Shown: in pieces, positions 1 through 8,639 of the stretch
How positions within the stretch are numbered: the first letter of the stretch is position 1
Layout of the letters: each line of letters starts with the position of its first letter
Assembly: GCF_000485595.1 (NCBI RefSeq)
Contig: NW_014577100.1
Location: forward strand, 435,681-460,045
Reading direction: 5' to 3'
Length of the DNA stretch: 24,365 bases
From: Priapulus caudatus
Taxonomy: Eukaryota > Priapulida > Priapulimorpha > Priapulimorphida > Priapulidae
The notes under the pieces: model-generated
Seen by the model: the letters and a program-made list of their open reading frames with translations, nothing else
Told to the model about the DNA's origin: nothing
Database searches by the model: none
Program-made: the position numbers and the translations under genes

Positions 1-124
1 TTGTTCCCGTTTTCGCAAATGTCCATGTGATTGGGCAACCGGAGTAGTCACCACGACAGCAGGTCGAGTCCAGTGAATCGCCCATACAGGGCAACGACAA
101 AAGCAAAATCCTGCACAATGTTCT
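1..124. other. Left flank outside the palindrome
   Basis: This short stretch has no reverse-complement partner at the right end of the window, so it lies outside the giant inverted repeat. I see no splice-bounded reading frame, RNA gene or repeat in it. The boundary is approximate because both sides become CA-rich near 120-150. Confidence 0.5.
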
Positions 125-686
125 TTACTACAAACCACACACAGCTAATATGAACCACACACGTGCAAAAAATTGCAGTGAAAGGAACGCGTTAATTCTA
201 GCAGGCAGAGCAGCGCGTGTGAGCATGCAAGCACGGGCACACACGCGTTTCTGTTTCCGCACGCAGACAACGCGCTACAGCATACACGCCGTATTTCTCT
301 CCGCCGCAACGCGAAACAAGATCAACTTGTGCTGCGCGACCCCGGACTGCAAAAAGCACGCGAAACTAGCCTGCCGTGAGCGGGGACGGCTACGCACGGT
401 TAACAAATGGGCCCGTCGGTATCTACCGTCCCCAGGGGCTAATACTTTGACATACAGCAAGTGTGTGGACATTGCACAGCCTCGAGCGCAGTTTATGGCG
501 GGACGGCTTGGTCCGCATTCGCCGGCGATTAAAGCTAAAAAATAGCAAACGGGGATTCGCGCCGGCTCATCCAATGCCCGGATCCGCTGCGTCCGTGAAA
601 CGGTGGCGGCGTTCACTATTTTTTAATTCCGTCCATTCGAGAAGTTCATATGACCGCAAAAAAATACAACGGACTACACACCACAA

Positions 687-742
687 CACACACACTACAC
701 ACACACACACACACCATCAACACACACACACCCACACCGCGG
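687..742 (+). repeat. (CA)n microsatellite
   Basis: Interrupted CA repeat (CACACACACACACACCATCAA, then CACACACACACCCACACC). The mirrored tract at 23303-23347 is a nearly pure GT run, so the two arms differ in length and interruptions. Confidence 0.9.
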
Positions 743-1076
743 CATGTTTAGTAGCTTTATTTGAACTACGCGCGAAGTAGAAAGCAAAACTTTGGCTCCG
801 CATGCCGGGTTTTCATACCTGAACACGGGGGAACGTGATTAATAGCAGGCGGCTGCCAGATGACTGCTTAGAGCGCTGACTAAAACAATGGTAATCGAAC
901 GTGAGCACGCTATTGTTCTTACGCGCGCAGCGAACAACGAACGATTAATCCGGCTTCTTTCCATCGCACTTCTCTAATTCTCTATATGGCTACTATGGCC
1001 CTATGTTACAATGCTGTACATAAGCTTTATGTAGCATATAAAGATCAGCGATCGCACTCTACCCGTCCGTGCGAAT

Positions 1077-1094
1077 TCCCCCCCCCCCCCCCCT
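1077..1094 (+). repeat. Poly-C homopolymer
   Basis: Run of about 17-18 C after GAATT. The mirrored position near 22975-22985 has only GGGAAGGGAG, so the homopolymer is essentially absent in the right arm. Confidence 0.85.
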
Positions 1095-1334
1095 TCCGCA
1101 ATCCTATAATCCCTCGGTGATTTTAATGCGGAATAATATTAAGACGACGCGAGATGGCGTGATGGGGGAAAACAGTTGGTAGGCAAATACGAGTCAACAC
1201 GAAACAAAAATTAAAGATGTCCATTAACGCGTAGAAATCAATGCGAACAAGCTGGAATTACGAGAGTAAGCTATTACAGGGGGTCCGCGGCGCGGGATAA
1301 GGAACGTAGTAGTAGGCAACAAACGAGCAGCGGC

Positions 1335-1720
1335 ATCATCATCACTCATACATGCAAATTCATTCATCATCATCACTCACATCATCATCATCATCAGCAG
1401 CAGCAGGCAGCAGCAGCAGCACAGCAGTAGGAGGAGGGAAGAGGAGGCCAGAGGAGGAAGAGGAAGAGGAGGAAGAGGAGGAGGAGGAGGAGGAGGAGGA
1501 GGAAGAGGCAGAGAAGAGGAGGGGAGGAAGAGGAGGAGGAGGAAGAGGAGGAGAAGGAGGAGGAGAGGAGGCAGGAGAAGAGGATGCAGGCAGGCAGCAA
1601 CAGCAGTAGGAGGAGGAAGAGGAAGGCAGAGGAGAAGAGGAAGAGGAGAGGAAGGAGGGGAGGAGGAGGAGGCAGAGGAGCAGGAGGAGGAGGAGGAGGA
1701 GAGCAAGGGCAGCAGCAAGG
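1335..1720 (+). repeat. CAT/CAG tract then GAG-rich purine tract
   Basis: (CAT)n and CAGCAG at 1335-1425, then almost pure purine GAG/GGA sequence to 1700. It produces poly-glutamate on one strand and poly-serine/leucine/proline on the other in all frames, which is expected of a triplet microsatellite and is not treated as coding. A purine tract this long can form triplex DNA. Confidence 0.85.
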
Positions 1721-1919
1721 CAACCAAGCAAGACACAGCAACAATCGTATGTAAGTAGTAGTACTACCATCAAGCCGTAGCAGGGCAGCAGCTGCTGCAG
1801 CAACTCCCTGCGTATAAATGCGCGCGGGAGAATTATTTCTCCGTTCATATCATTAATTTCTCTTCGCGCGACTAAGATATGTGAGAAAAAGCCAGCGACG
1901 CGACACCTGCTGTGTGGCA

Positions 1920-2155
1920 GTTTTCTCTCGCCTCCCTATACCTCGCGCGCTCTTCTCTCGCTCTTCTTCTCTCTCGTTCTCTCTCTCTCCTCGGTAGGCT
2001 TCCTCTCTCTCGCTCTCTCTCGTCTCTCTGCTCGTTCTCTCTCTCTTGCTTCTCCGCTCTCGTCCTCTCTTCTCTCTCCTCTCGTCTCTCTCTCTCTCGC
2101 TCTCCCCTTCTCTCTCTCCTTGGAGAGCTAATCGTAGCTGCGCGCGAGAGAGTGA
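1920..2155 (+). repeat. CT-rich microsatellite tract
   Basis: Interrupted CTCTCT/CTCGCT repeat, mirrored as GA-rich 21960-22140. No supported gene. Confidence 0.85.
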
Positions 2156-2159
2156 ATTA

Positions 2160-3372
2160 ACCCAGGAAATTCTACCATCAATATCTGCTCCTGGGCATTT
2201 AAACAAAATGAATTGATGTCATTTTATTGGGAGAACGTAATGACATTATTATCGTATTCTGCCGAACGTTTGTTATTTTATGATTTTATTTCGGATCTTT
2301 TTCGATTTTTTGGCTCGATTGCGTCTTCATTAAACTGTATCCTGACTACGTACACAATGTTTACAAGCGCTTATTGTAAGATATTATTATTATTATTAGC
2401 CTTCTGATTGTATTTTATGGTGGGCGTGATGGCGCGCGCGAGAAGACACACTTGGCGTACAGAAATAGATTGCATACATAGACTAGCAGCCCAGCGGATT
2501 GTGTCCAAGCTATATAACCTCTTAAGCTCGTTACGTGCTTCCGCGCCACATTAACTTAAGACAAGCTGACAGCGTCGTGGTGGGGGAGCCGACATACAGA
2601 GAATGTCCGTCTTGCTGCTATCCTGGTGGCACGGCCGCAAGCTCTTCACACCACACACAGCATAACATAATAACATGTTGTGTGCGTGCGTTGCGTGCGT
2701 GCCGTGCTGCGTGCGCGCCGTTCATAGAATACCCTGACGCGTTTGTTAACACACCGACATAATATTTACTGCAGTATTCACACAATAAGCGATCCGTTAC
2801 AGAACCAATATCTGTTCCGGAACGCCATTGCGCAATATCAAAGGACCATAGCTCCAGCATAACACTAATGATCGCCCGCTTTATCAGGACAAGAGACCAG
2901 GGAAAATGTACATGATTGTTTTTTTCAAAGACACATGTCGGTTAAGCGTGCGCCGTTTATCGCCGAGGCCAGATAAAGCGGGACGACAGTGGTATCCCAG
3001 AATATGTATCCAACACACATTTCCGGTAGAATATTAATAGGGCAATATATCCATGGGCAATATCGCAGTGAGCTATTTGCAACTGCAAGCAAATCGGTCA
3101 TCATCCTCCAGTGTTCATATGATATAGTTGACTAATGTACAAGGCTGTATTCGTTGTAGGGGGGAATATTGCTCCAGGAAATGACATTCACATTTTGTAG
3201 CAATTGGGGTTGGGGTTAGCTTTTTCGCAAATATTATCGTTCCGCTGAAACCTTAAATAATTTTTTTTTATTGGGCCGTAGAAGAGTTGTTGTCAAGGAT
3301 GGGTTGTTGTCTGGTGGGAAACCGCAGAAGGGGCTATACTGTTGTTCACTGCAAGGAGGTAGGAGATCATAT
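2160..3372. other. Flank block B, no supported gene
   Basis: AT-rich sequence with an (ATT)5 run near 2383-2398, GTGCGTGC repeats near 2685-2715, the 108-bp MITE, and (3180-3370) the flank that recurs in the loop. Two overlapping frames of 75 and 80 codons near 2535-2860 lie on opposite strands and resemble nothing known; they are preserved in the mirror only because the DNA is identical. Confidence 0.5.
2875..2982. mobile_element. 108-bp MITE-like element
   Basis: Terminal inverted repeats CCCGCTTTATCAGG and CCAGATAAAGCGGG (14 bp, one mismatch) enclose 80 bp with no reading frame. No clear target duplication was found (left flank GATCG, right flank ACGAC). The loop copy of this region stops at its inner terminus (12612-12618). 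Confidence 0.5.
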
Positions 3373-3379
3373 GTTCAAT
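3373..3379 (+). repeat. Target-site duplication GTTCAAT, outer side of left element
   Basis: GTTCAAT lies between the flank shared with the loop and the element start ACGGTTTACAG. Its partner is at 8627-8633, and the unfilled single copy is ATTGAAC at 12234-12240. Confidence 0.75.
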
Positions 3380-3401
3380 ACGGTTTACAGTCGCTATAGA
3401 C

Positions 3402-4905
3402 ATGGTGTGACGATTTGTCAAATTAGTCAAACACATGTGTTTGTGGCGAATAACCAATATAAAATGCCAGAACAACATATTACTCTTCTCAAACAACATG
3501 TATATTCACAAAAACATATATACCTGTTTGCAAATAAACCATTATGAAATCCGCGGAAACCACTACCTGTTTTCCTCGCGGGCACAGATGATATATTCGC
3601 GTGCCGGCGACATGCTTTATCTCAAAGCTTGCTTTTCTGAAAGTTGCTTTTCCACGGCCGCTGTGCTTTTTCCCCTTAAGCACTGGTCCCCGCCGCCAGC
3701 GCCTCTCACAAGCTCTCTGCCTAGATAGCACCTGACGGTTTTTGCTGTGCGCCCGAGACAGTGGGGCCGCGACTCCGTCTATAGACCTTCTCCACGTGAC
3801 GTCATAGGCATTAATGCTCAGCTGCTTAGACTGGTAAGAGCCGGTGCGGCACCATCCTCGTCCAGAGACAGGTACACGTCCAGAGCCAGTCTACCAGCTT
3901 TGATCAACCATAGCATAGAATTAGCTGCAAGTAATGCTTTCCCCTTCTTCTATCTATATGCAAACAAACTATAGATTCTCGTGCTAAACGCAAGTAGAAG
4001 CTAAAGCAGAAACTCGTAGAGAGAAGATTGCATTGTGTGCGGTGCTGATTCCCTTATGCCATATGTAGGTCGCGTTTAAATCTGTCCTGGATTGTGAGAG
4101 TAAAGGTTTACCGGTGTCTGTCAAAGGTGAGTTTCTTTGGATGTACAATATCGTAAGACATTGAAATCGCGTGTCTACTGATAACTTACTTTACTTAAGT
4201 ATCCTACGCAGAACTGTTGAGTTGGCATTGGCAGCAAGCCATGTACAGTCGTGTAAAGCAGTACAAACAGAGCACTTTTCCTTGGGGTGAGCAGGAGCCG
4301 TGATACCAGTCATACACTATGTTGTACTTATTTCAACCATCACCCACCAGTAATAATAGCTAGTACGTATGTAGTGTGACGTAGGGTCATGTAACTATGC
4401 AGCATAAAACGTAGACCTCTGGCTATGAGACCATATTGATCTAATACAAAAGTGTTCCTGTAATTCTACTACTTATAAATAATTTACTGTAGTAGCATAT
4501 AATATCATTTTAATTTTAATTATTGTTGTTTCATCATTACGCAGCTATATTACAATGATCTCGCTGCTGTAGTTTATTCCCTTGATGCATTTTATTCTCC
4601 TAGGTGCTGCATTCCCAAAGGCTTTTGGAGGAACCGTTGCAAGTGTGGGTGATTTGTGAGAAGGATGGAGGTGTAACTGTTGTATACGGCCACTCTAACT
4701 GCATGGCAGGGCTTGGGGAGATATGCTCCCATGTAGCTGCGACACTCTTTGCCATTGACAGTGCATGGTAAGTATATATTTAACTGGAAAAAATCAGTGA
4801 GCAAACATGAAATAAACCCATCATAATAGTAACAATTCTTCCCTTCTTAGTAAGAATTTTTACCATGGTTTTAACTTGATTAATCATAGTTAACATTCTT
4901 TCTTT
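3402..4905 (+). repeat. Element inverted arm, left outer copy
   Basis: Starts ATGGTGTGACGATTTGTC and is the reverse complement of 6831-8332. It includes a GTGACGTCATAG site (3797-3808), donor-like GGTGAGTTTC near 4127-4136, the SWIM exon at 4604-4767 and its intron. Homology to the opposite arm ends near GTTAACAT (about 4890-4905). By eye it is identical to the mirrored arm at 19152-20670 except over ~4577-4820. Confidence 0.82.
4604..4767 (+). CDS. SWIM zinc-finger exon, open copy (YqaJ-associated type)
   Basis: This 164-nt exon is bounded by acceptor TTTATTCTCCTAG and donor ATG|GTAAGT, enters in phase 0 and leaves in phase 2. The 54 encoded residues run from VLHSQRLLEE to LFAIDSA. Residues 15-23 (WVICEKDGG) and 29-46 (GHSNCMAGLGEICSHVAA) match the SWIM signature found in many invertebrate proteins that also carry a YqaJ-like recombinase/nuclease domain. 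Zinc ligands C33, C41 and H43 are present. The first cysteine of the usual CxC is serine (S31), encoded by TCT in all four copies. SWIM domains are generally taken to bind DNA or protein. No YqaJ motif is seen nearby, so this is a partial gene model. It is one of four copies and the only undamaged one. Confidence 0.72.
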
Positions 4906-4920
4906 GTCAGCTGGTAGCAG

Positions 4921-5092
4921 CAAATATTTTCCGGTATCGCATTCTCGGCTAGTATTGTTACGGCAGATACGTGGCAGGGAGTGCAGTTTGCTTATAAAAG
5001 GCCTCAGAAAAAGCCATGGCTGCCACCAAATTTTAAGCTGTACTATCGCCATTACTGAAATCCTTGATCCTGTCGTCCCAACAATGCTAGTG
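4921..5092 (+). CDS. Candidate exon 2 of the outer-end SWIM gene
   Basis: The open stretch is flanked by a tandem acceptor TAGCAG (exon start 4918 or 4921) and donor GTG|GTAAGT. With phase 2 from the SWIM exon it completes a cysteine codon, then gives 57 codons beginning KYFPVSHSRLVLL and ending VVPTMLV, leaving in phase 0. The residues are not recognised as a family. The alternative acceptor TTTGTCAG at 4903-4910 would give TGG TAG, an immediate stop, so it is disfavoured. Another frame across the same DNA (WQGVQFAYKRPQKKPWLPPN) also looks protein-like, so the choice is uncertain. Confidence 0.4.
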
Positions 5093-5162
5093 GTAAGTAA
5101 CTTGACATTTAGGAATATAATCAGGTCTAAAATATACTATAATGTATGTTTTTTTCACTCAG

Positions 5163-5311
5163 GTGTTGCAGCAGCATAATCCCCTGTCACCAGATTATGT
5201 GCCATGCTGTATTCGCCCATGGCAAGATTCAACACGAAAAGAGCTCGTTTTACTGGCTGCAGAATCTCATGATGAGGGAGAACAGCATGAAATAGGAGAA
5301 AACATGAGAAA
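5163..5311 (+). CDS. Candidate exon 3 of the outer-end SWIM gene
   Basis: A strong acceptor (polypyrimidine run then CACTCAG) precedes GTGTTGCAGCAG. The frame is phase 0, agreeing with the exon 2 donor. It encodes VLQQHNPLSPDYVPCCIRPW followed by an acidic, glutamate-rich segment ending near ENMRK. A possible donor is AAA|GTATGT at 5311/5312; without it, the frame stays open to a stop at 5460-5462. The family is not recognised. Phase agreement over three successive exons is the main support. Confidence 0.42.
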
Positions 5312-5714
5312 GTATGTAGGTGTAGCATCATATATAGTCGTGTTCGGATACTTAAACTTGCCAGAATTTTCTGTGATAGAAAGTCAAACACTTAAGCATG
5401 CAGGGGTTCGGCTTATTTTTGTTATGTTTCTTGGGTTTTATTCACCTCATCGAAGAAACTGATCACTCATGTTGACAGGCCATGGCATATATATGTATTA
5501 ATTTCTATATATAATATAATATATATTGATATATAATATAATATATATTATCTAATACCATGTTATCATCCTGACCATTACGCTGACTAAAAATATTAAT
5601 GATTGAAACTATAAATTTCAGACTATAGAGATCAACAGCAGCAGCAGGCCTATTAAACCTGGCTGGAGCACCATGGGGCCCAGCCTCATCAGACACAATT
5701 TCCGAGCCAGCACT

Positions 5715-5972
5715 TCATAACACCACCGAACCACCCCAGCACATCAACGATACCCCACAAGAAAGCAGCTTCATCCGACAGCAATCTGACAGCGCGACAA
5801 ATGTCTCCTTGACTTTGTCGATTCGGGCAGCGAAGTTCAAATTGGCCATGCTGTGAACTGTACATTCTGTTAGACGGAGAAGCTTCTGTTGGGCGTTGGC
5901 CTGACTTCTCAAAGTGTTCTGTGCTCCAGGTACTGGCCGACAAGTATGACACTGTTTAACACGACCTGTCAT
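5715..5972 (-). CDS. Unrecognised 85-residue frame, left copy
   Basis: Identical in translation to 18085-18342, by mirroring. No independent support. Confidence 0.22.
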   Translation of the reverse strand: MTGRVKQCHTCRPVPGAQNTLRSQANAQQKLLRLTECTVHSMANLNFAARIDKVKETFVALSDCCRMKLLSCGVSLMCWGGSVVL

Positions 5973-6397
5973 GGAATATAAATTGTGACAGTTTTATTAT
6001 CATTATTATATGTGCATGTTTCACAATACCAAGACCAGCCAAATGTAAATTTGACAAGAGCCGCAGAGCGACTGTTTCAGCTGGAGGTCTGTTGCTACCT
6101 GTTTGTACTAGTATCCTGACTGACGTCAATCCCCCCCACGTCCAAAAATCAAGACCCTACGCGCTCGAGCGGTTAAAAGTTGTGACCATAACTGTTGACA
6201 CACGGACGACTGGACCAATCATCGCGATTCTACAAGCTGCATCTGACTTCGTCAAATAAAAGGATTTTGTCTCATGTCGAATGTTGCCTTTATCACCGAA
6301 GTAATGGCCAGAGCAAACAATAACAATGCACGGCTGGTAAGGCGGCATGTCTGTAACTGAGTACTTGTAGATTTAAAAATTTTAATAAAAACTTTCA

Positions 6398-6475
6398 TCA
6401 CCTGATGCTGCAATCCTTCGTAGAATGACTCCTTTCTCCGCCTTCTGTTTTGCAGGCTTTACACCTCATGGACAT
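6398..6475 (-). CDS. Zinc-knuckle-like short frame, left copy
   Basis: Reverse-complement duplicate of 17582-17659, with the same residues and the same doubts. Confidence 0.2.
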   Translation of the reverse strand: MSMRCKACKTEGGERSHSTKDCSIR

Positions 6476-6652
6476 CTCTAATTGTACAGCTCGTGTTCAC
6501 TCCCAACCACCTGAAACTATTTAGCCAATGTCACCCCTAGCCTTTTGATGGGCATTTTCTGCATTCCGCTCCTAAAATTATTTTGTATAATGATGGGTAG
6601 GTTTTGATACCCCTACATAAATTGTACATAAGGCACACCTGGCATCTTTTAC

Positions 6653-6777
6653 CTTGCGTTGGAGAAGTCCATGTTCTGAGGCTGGTGATGGTACTACATT
6701 GCAAGCTCGAGAATTTGACGGTGCCACCATGTATTGGGTAGGGAGGAGCAGGAAGCTGTCCCTTCTTCATCTTACAA
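6653..6777 (-). CDS. Candidate second exon of inner-end SWIM gene, left copy
   Basis: Mirror of 17280-17404, apparently identical, with the same CCCCAG acceptor and GTAAAA donor. It is preceded on the same strand by the disrupted SWIM exon at 6970-7151. Confidence 0.38.
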
Positions 6778-6830
6778 CTGGGGAAGATAAGAGAAAATTA
6801 TTGCGTCCTACATTAATCATAGCCAGTAAG

Positions 6831-8332
6831 AACAATGATGTTAACTTGATTTACACCCCGTTAAAAAACATGGATAAACATTTTACTACAGCAGGGGAAA
6901 ATTTTTACTATTATGATGGGTTATTTCATGATTTGGCTCGCTATTTTTTTCAGTTAAATATATACTTACCATGCTGTCCTGCAGCTGTCGGAGTACAAGC
7001 TGGCAAGGCTACATGAGGGGTATCTCGCGCAAGCCTGCCATGCAAGTTAGAGTGGCCGTATACAACAGTTACACCTCCGATTCCTTCTCGTACAAATCAC
7101 ACCACATCTTTGATCGGTTCCTCCAAAAGCGCTTTGCCTGGAATGCAGCACCTAGAAGAATAAAATGCATCAAACGGGATAACTAAGCAGAATCATATAG
7201 TAATATAGGCTGGTAATGATGGAAACAACATAATTCAGAAATTAAAATGATATATATGCTTACTAAGTACAGATTTTATAAGTCAGCTAGAATTACAGGA
7301 GAACCCTTTTGTTATTAGATCAATATGGTCTCATAGCCAGAGTCTACGTTTATGTGCAAGTTTAATAGCCTACTGTCACACTACTACGTACTAGTATTAT
7401 TACTGGTGAGTGATGTTTGACAATTAAGTACAACATAGTTATACTGGTATCACGCTGCTCTCACCCAAGGATAAGTGCTCTGTTCTGTACTGTACCACGA
7501 CTTACATGGCTTGGCTGCCGCAAGCACTCAACAGTCTGGTAGGTACTAAGTAAAAGTAAGTATCAGTGAGCAGCGATTCTAATCGGTCTTTACATATGTA
7601 CATCCCAAAGAACTCACCTTTGACAGACCAACCGGTAAACTCTTTACTCTCACAATCCACGGAGCAGATTTAAACGCTGACGTACATATGGCATTAAGGA
7701 TCAGCACCAACACAATCAACTTCTCGCTACATGCTTCTTGTTTAGTTCTCTGCTGTTTAGGCCACAGAAATCTATAGTTTGTTTGCATATAAATTCAGAG
7801 AAGGGAAAGCAATTCTTGCACAATCCTATGGATGATCAAGCTGTAGACTGGCTCTGGACGTGTACCTGTCTCTGGACGGAGTGACGGGTGTCCGACCGGG
7901 TACCAGTCTAAGGCCAGCCTGGAGCATAATGCTATGACGTCAGTGGAGAAAGGTCTATGAGACGGGTCGCCCCAGCCCACTGTTCTGGCGTGCGCCACAG
8001 CAACGCGTCAGGTGTATCTAGCTAGAGAGCTTTGTGAGAGGCGCTGGGGCGGGACCAGTCGTAAATCACAGCGGCCGTGGAAAAGCAACTTTCAGAAAGA
8101 ACTTTGAGAAAGGCAATGTCGCGGCGGCGATATATCATCTTTTGTGCGTTTCCGCGAGGAAAACAGGTAGGGTTTCGTTCGCGGATTTTCATAATGTTAT
8201 TTGCAAATCGGTATATATGTTTTGTGGAATATACATGTTGTTTTGAGAGAGTATATGTTGTTTGTGCATTTTATATTGGTTATTTCGCACAAACACATGT
8301 GTTTTTGAGCTATTTGACAAATCGTACACCAT
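6831..8332 (-). repeat. Element inverted arm, left inner copy
   Basis: Reverse complement of 3402-4905 with frequent short indels. It ends ACACCAT at 8326-8332. It keeps the inward-facing splice sites around a disrupted SWIM exon (6970-7151). Confidence 0.8.
6970..7151 (-). pseudogene. SWIM exon copy, disrupted (left inner arm)
   Basis: Same exon as 4604-4767 on the opposite strand, with acceptor CTAG and donor CATG|GTAAG retained. It is 182 nt instead of 164, and several insertions shift the frame, including around the AGLGEICSH segment. Whether the frame breaks are real or sequencing errors cannot be told here. Confidence 0.65.
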
Positions 8333-8626
8333 AATAGACCGAAGGTCCGATAGACGAAGGCCCGATAAGACCGAAGGTTTATTCGAATACGCAGTGGCTA
8401 CACGTCCGGAATGCGTCGCCTAGCCTCCAGTCTACCGCATCCGGACATCCACTGATGGCCGTATTCGAAACGTGAATATGTCGCACATCCACCGATGCCA
8501 CTATAAATCATAATGATGCCACTATAAACCGATATATATGCCCTAACCCTAACCTCCCCTTAACCCTAACCCTAACCTTTGCAACATTGTCGGTCTATCG
8601 AGACCTTCGGTCTATAGGGCTGCCCC
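8333..8626 (-). mobile_element. ~290-bp unit with inverted ends and telomere-like core
   Basis: The unit opens with TAGACCGAAGGTCCGATAGAC (near 8335-8355) and closes with GTCTATCGAGACCTTCGGTCTA (near 8594-8615), an inverted pair. Inside are repeated GACCGAAGGT/CGATAGAC words, a hairpin (8384-8468: ATTCGAATACG and CGTATTCGAA ends with CCGGA...TCCGG stems), two TGCCACTATAAA repeats, and the (CCCTAA)n-like run. It occurs only at one end of the 5.25-kb element and lies inside the target duplication. It may be the element's true terminus, lost at the other end, or a nested MITE. Confidence 0.55.
8541..8577 (+). repeat. Interstitial telomere-like (CCCTAA)n
   Basis: CCCTAACCCTAACC, a CTCCCCTT interruption, then AACCCTAACCCTAACC. 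This is about five to six units of the TTAGGG-type telomere repeat within the ~290-bp unit, near one end of the mobile element. Confidence 0.8.
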
Positions 8627-8633
8627 GTTCAAT
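8627..8633 (+). repeat. Target-site duplication GTTCAAT, inner side of left element
   Basis: GTTCAAT follows the element end GGGCTGCCCC and precedes GTTATAAC, which begins the flank shared with the loop and right arm. Confidence 0.75.
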
Positions 8634-8639
8634 GTTATA

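Larger units (their letters stand above)
125..1330. other. Outer arm block, no supported gene
   Basis: GC-rich in 180-620, then mixed sequence. Reading frames here are not conserved in the mirrored copy (22760-23880), where indels break them, and no splice-bounded domain was recognised. It contains the (CA)n tract and the poly-C run listed separately. Confidence 0.5.
3380..8626. mobile_element. 5.25-kb long-inverted-repeat element, left-arm copy
   Basis: The element is bounded by GTTCAAT on both sides (3373-3379 and 8627-8633). A matching empty site with one copy of that heptamer is found in the loop at 12234-12240. Inside are two ~1.5-kb inverted arms (about 3402-4905 and 6831-8332) around a unique core (about 4906-6830), plus a ~290-bp unit with telomere-like repeats only at the right end (8333-8626). 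Each arm carries an inward-pointing SWIM zinc-finger exon. No recognisable DDE/D transposase, reverse transcriptase, tyrosine recombinase or YqaJ nuclease motif was seen, so the superfamily is unassigned. Long arms with short target duplications resemble foldback-type or non-autonomous DNA transposons. Confidence 0.8.

Noticed and set aside
275-616. 113-codon frame in the outer arm
   Set aside because: The mirror copy at 23483-23806 does not preserve the frame, and the residues show no recognisable domain.
1352-1848. Long frames encoding polyglutamate or polyserine/leucine/proline
   Set aside because: They are open in several frames on both strands because the DNA is a GAG/CTC triplet repeat. 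No splice sites or non-repetitive domain support a protein.
2535-2860. Overlapping 75- and 80-codon frames on opposite strands
   Set aside because: Preserved between arms only because the DNA is identical there. No recognised domain and no splice or start context.
4080-4126. Possible small exon upstream of the SWIM exon (ends CTGTCAAAG before GTGAGTTTC)
   Set aside because: The donor is good, and a short open frame (VAFKSVLDCESK) reaches it, but no convincing acceptor or phase link to 4604 was found, and the other copies are indel-damaged.
5505-5696. 63-codon frame over the (TA)n-rich segment
   Set aside because: Half of it is isoleucine/tyrosine from an AT microsatellite. The opposite strand is equally open.
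8541-8577. A true chromosome end
   Set aside because: The run is short, interrupted, inside a mobile element and mirrored in the other arm, with kilobases of sequence on both sides.
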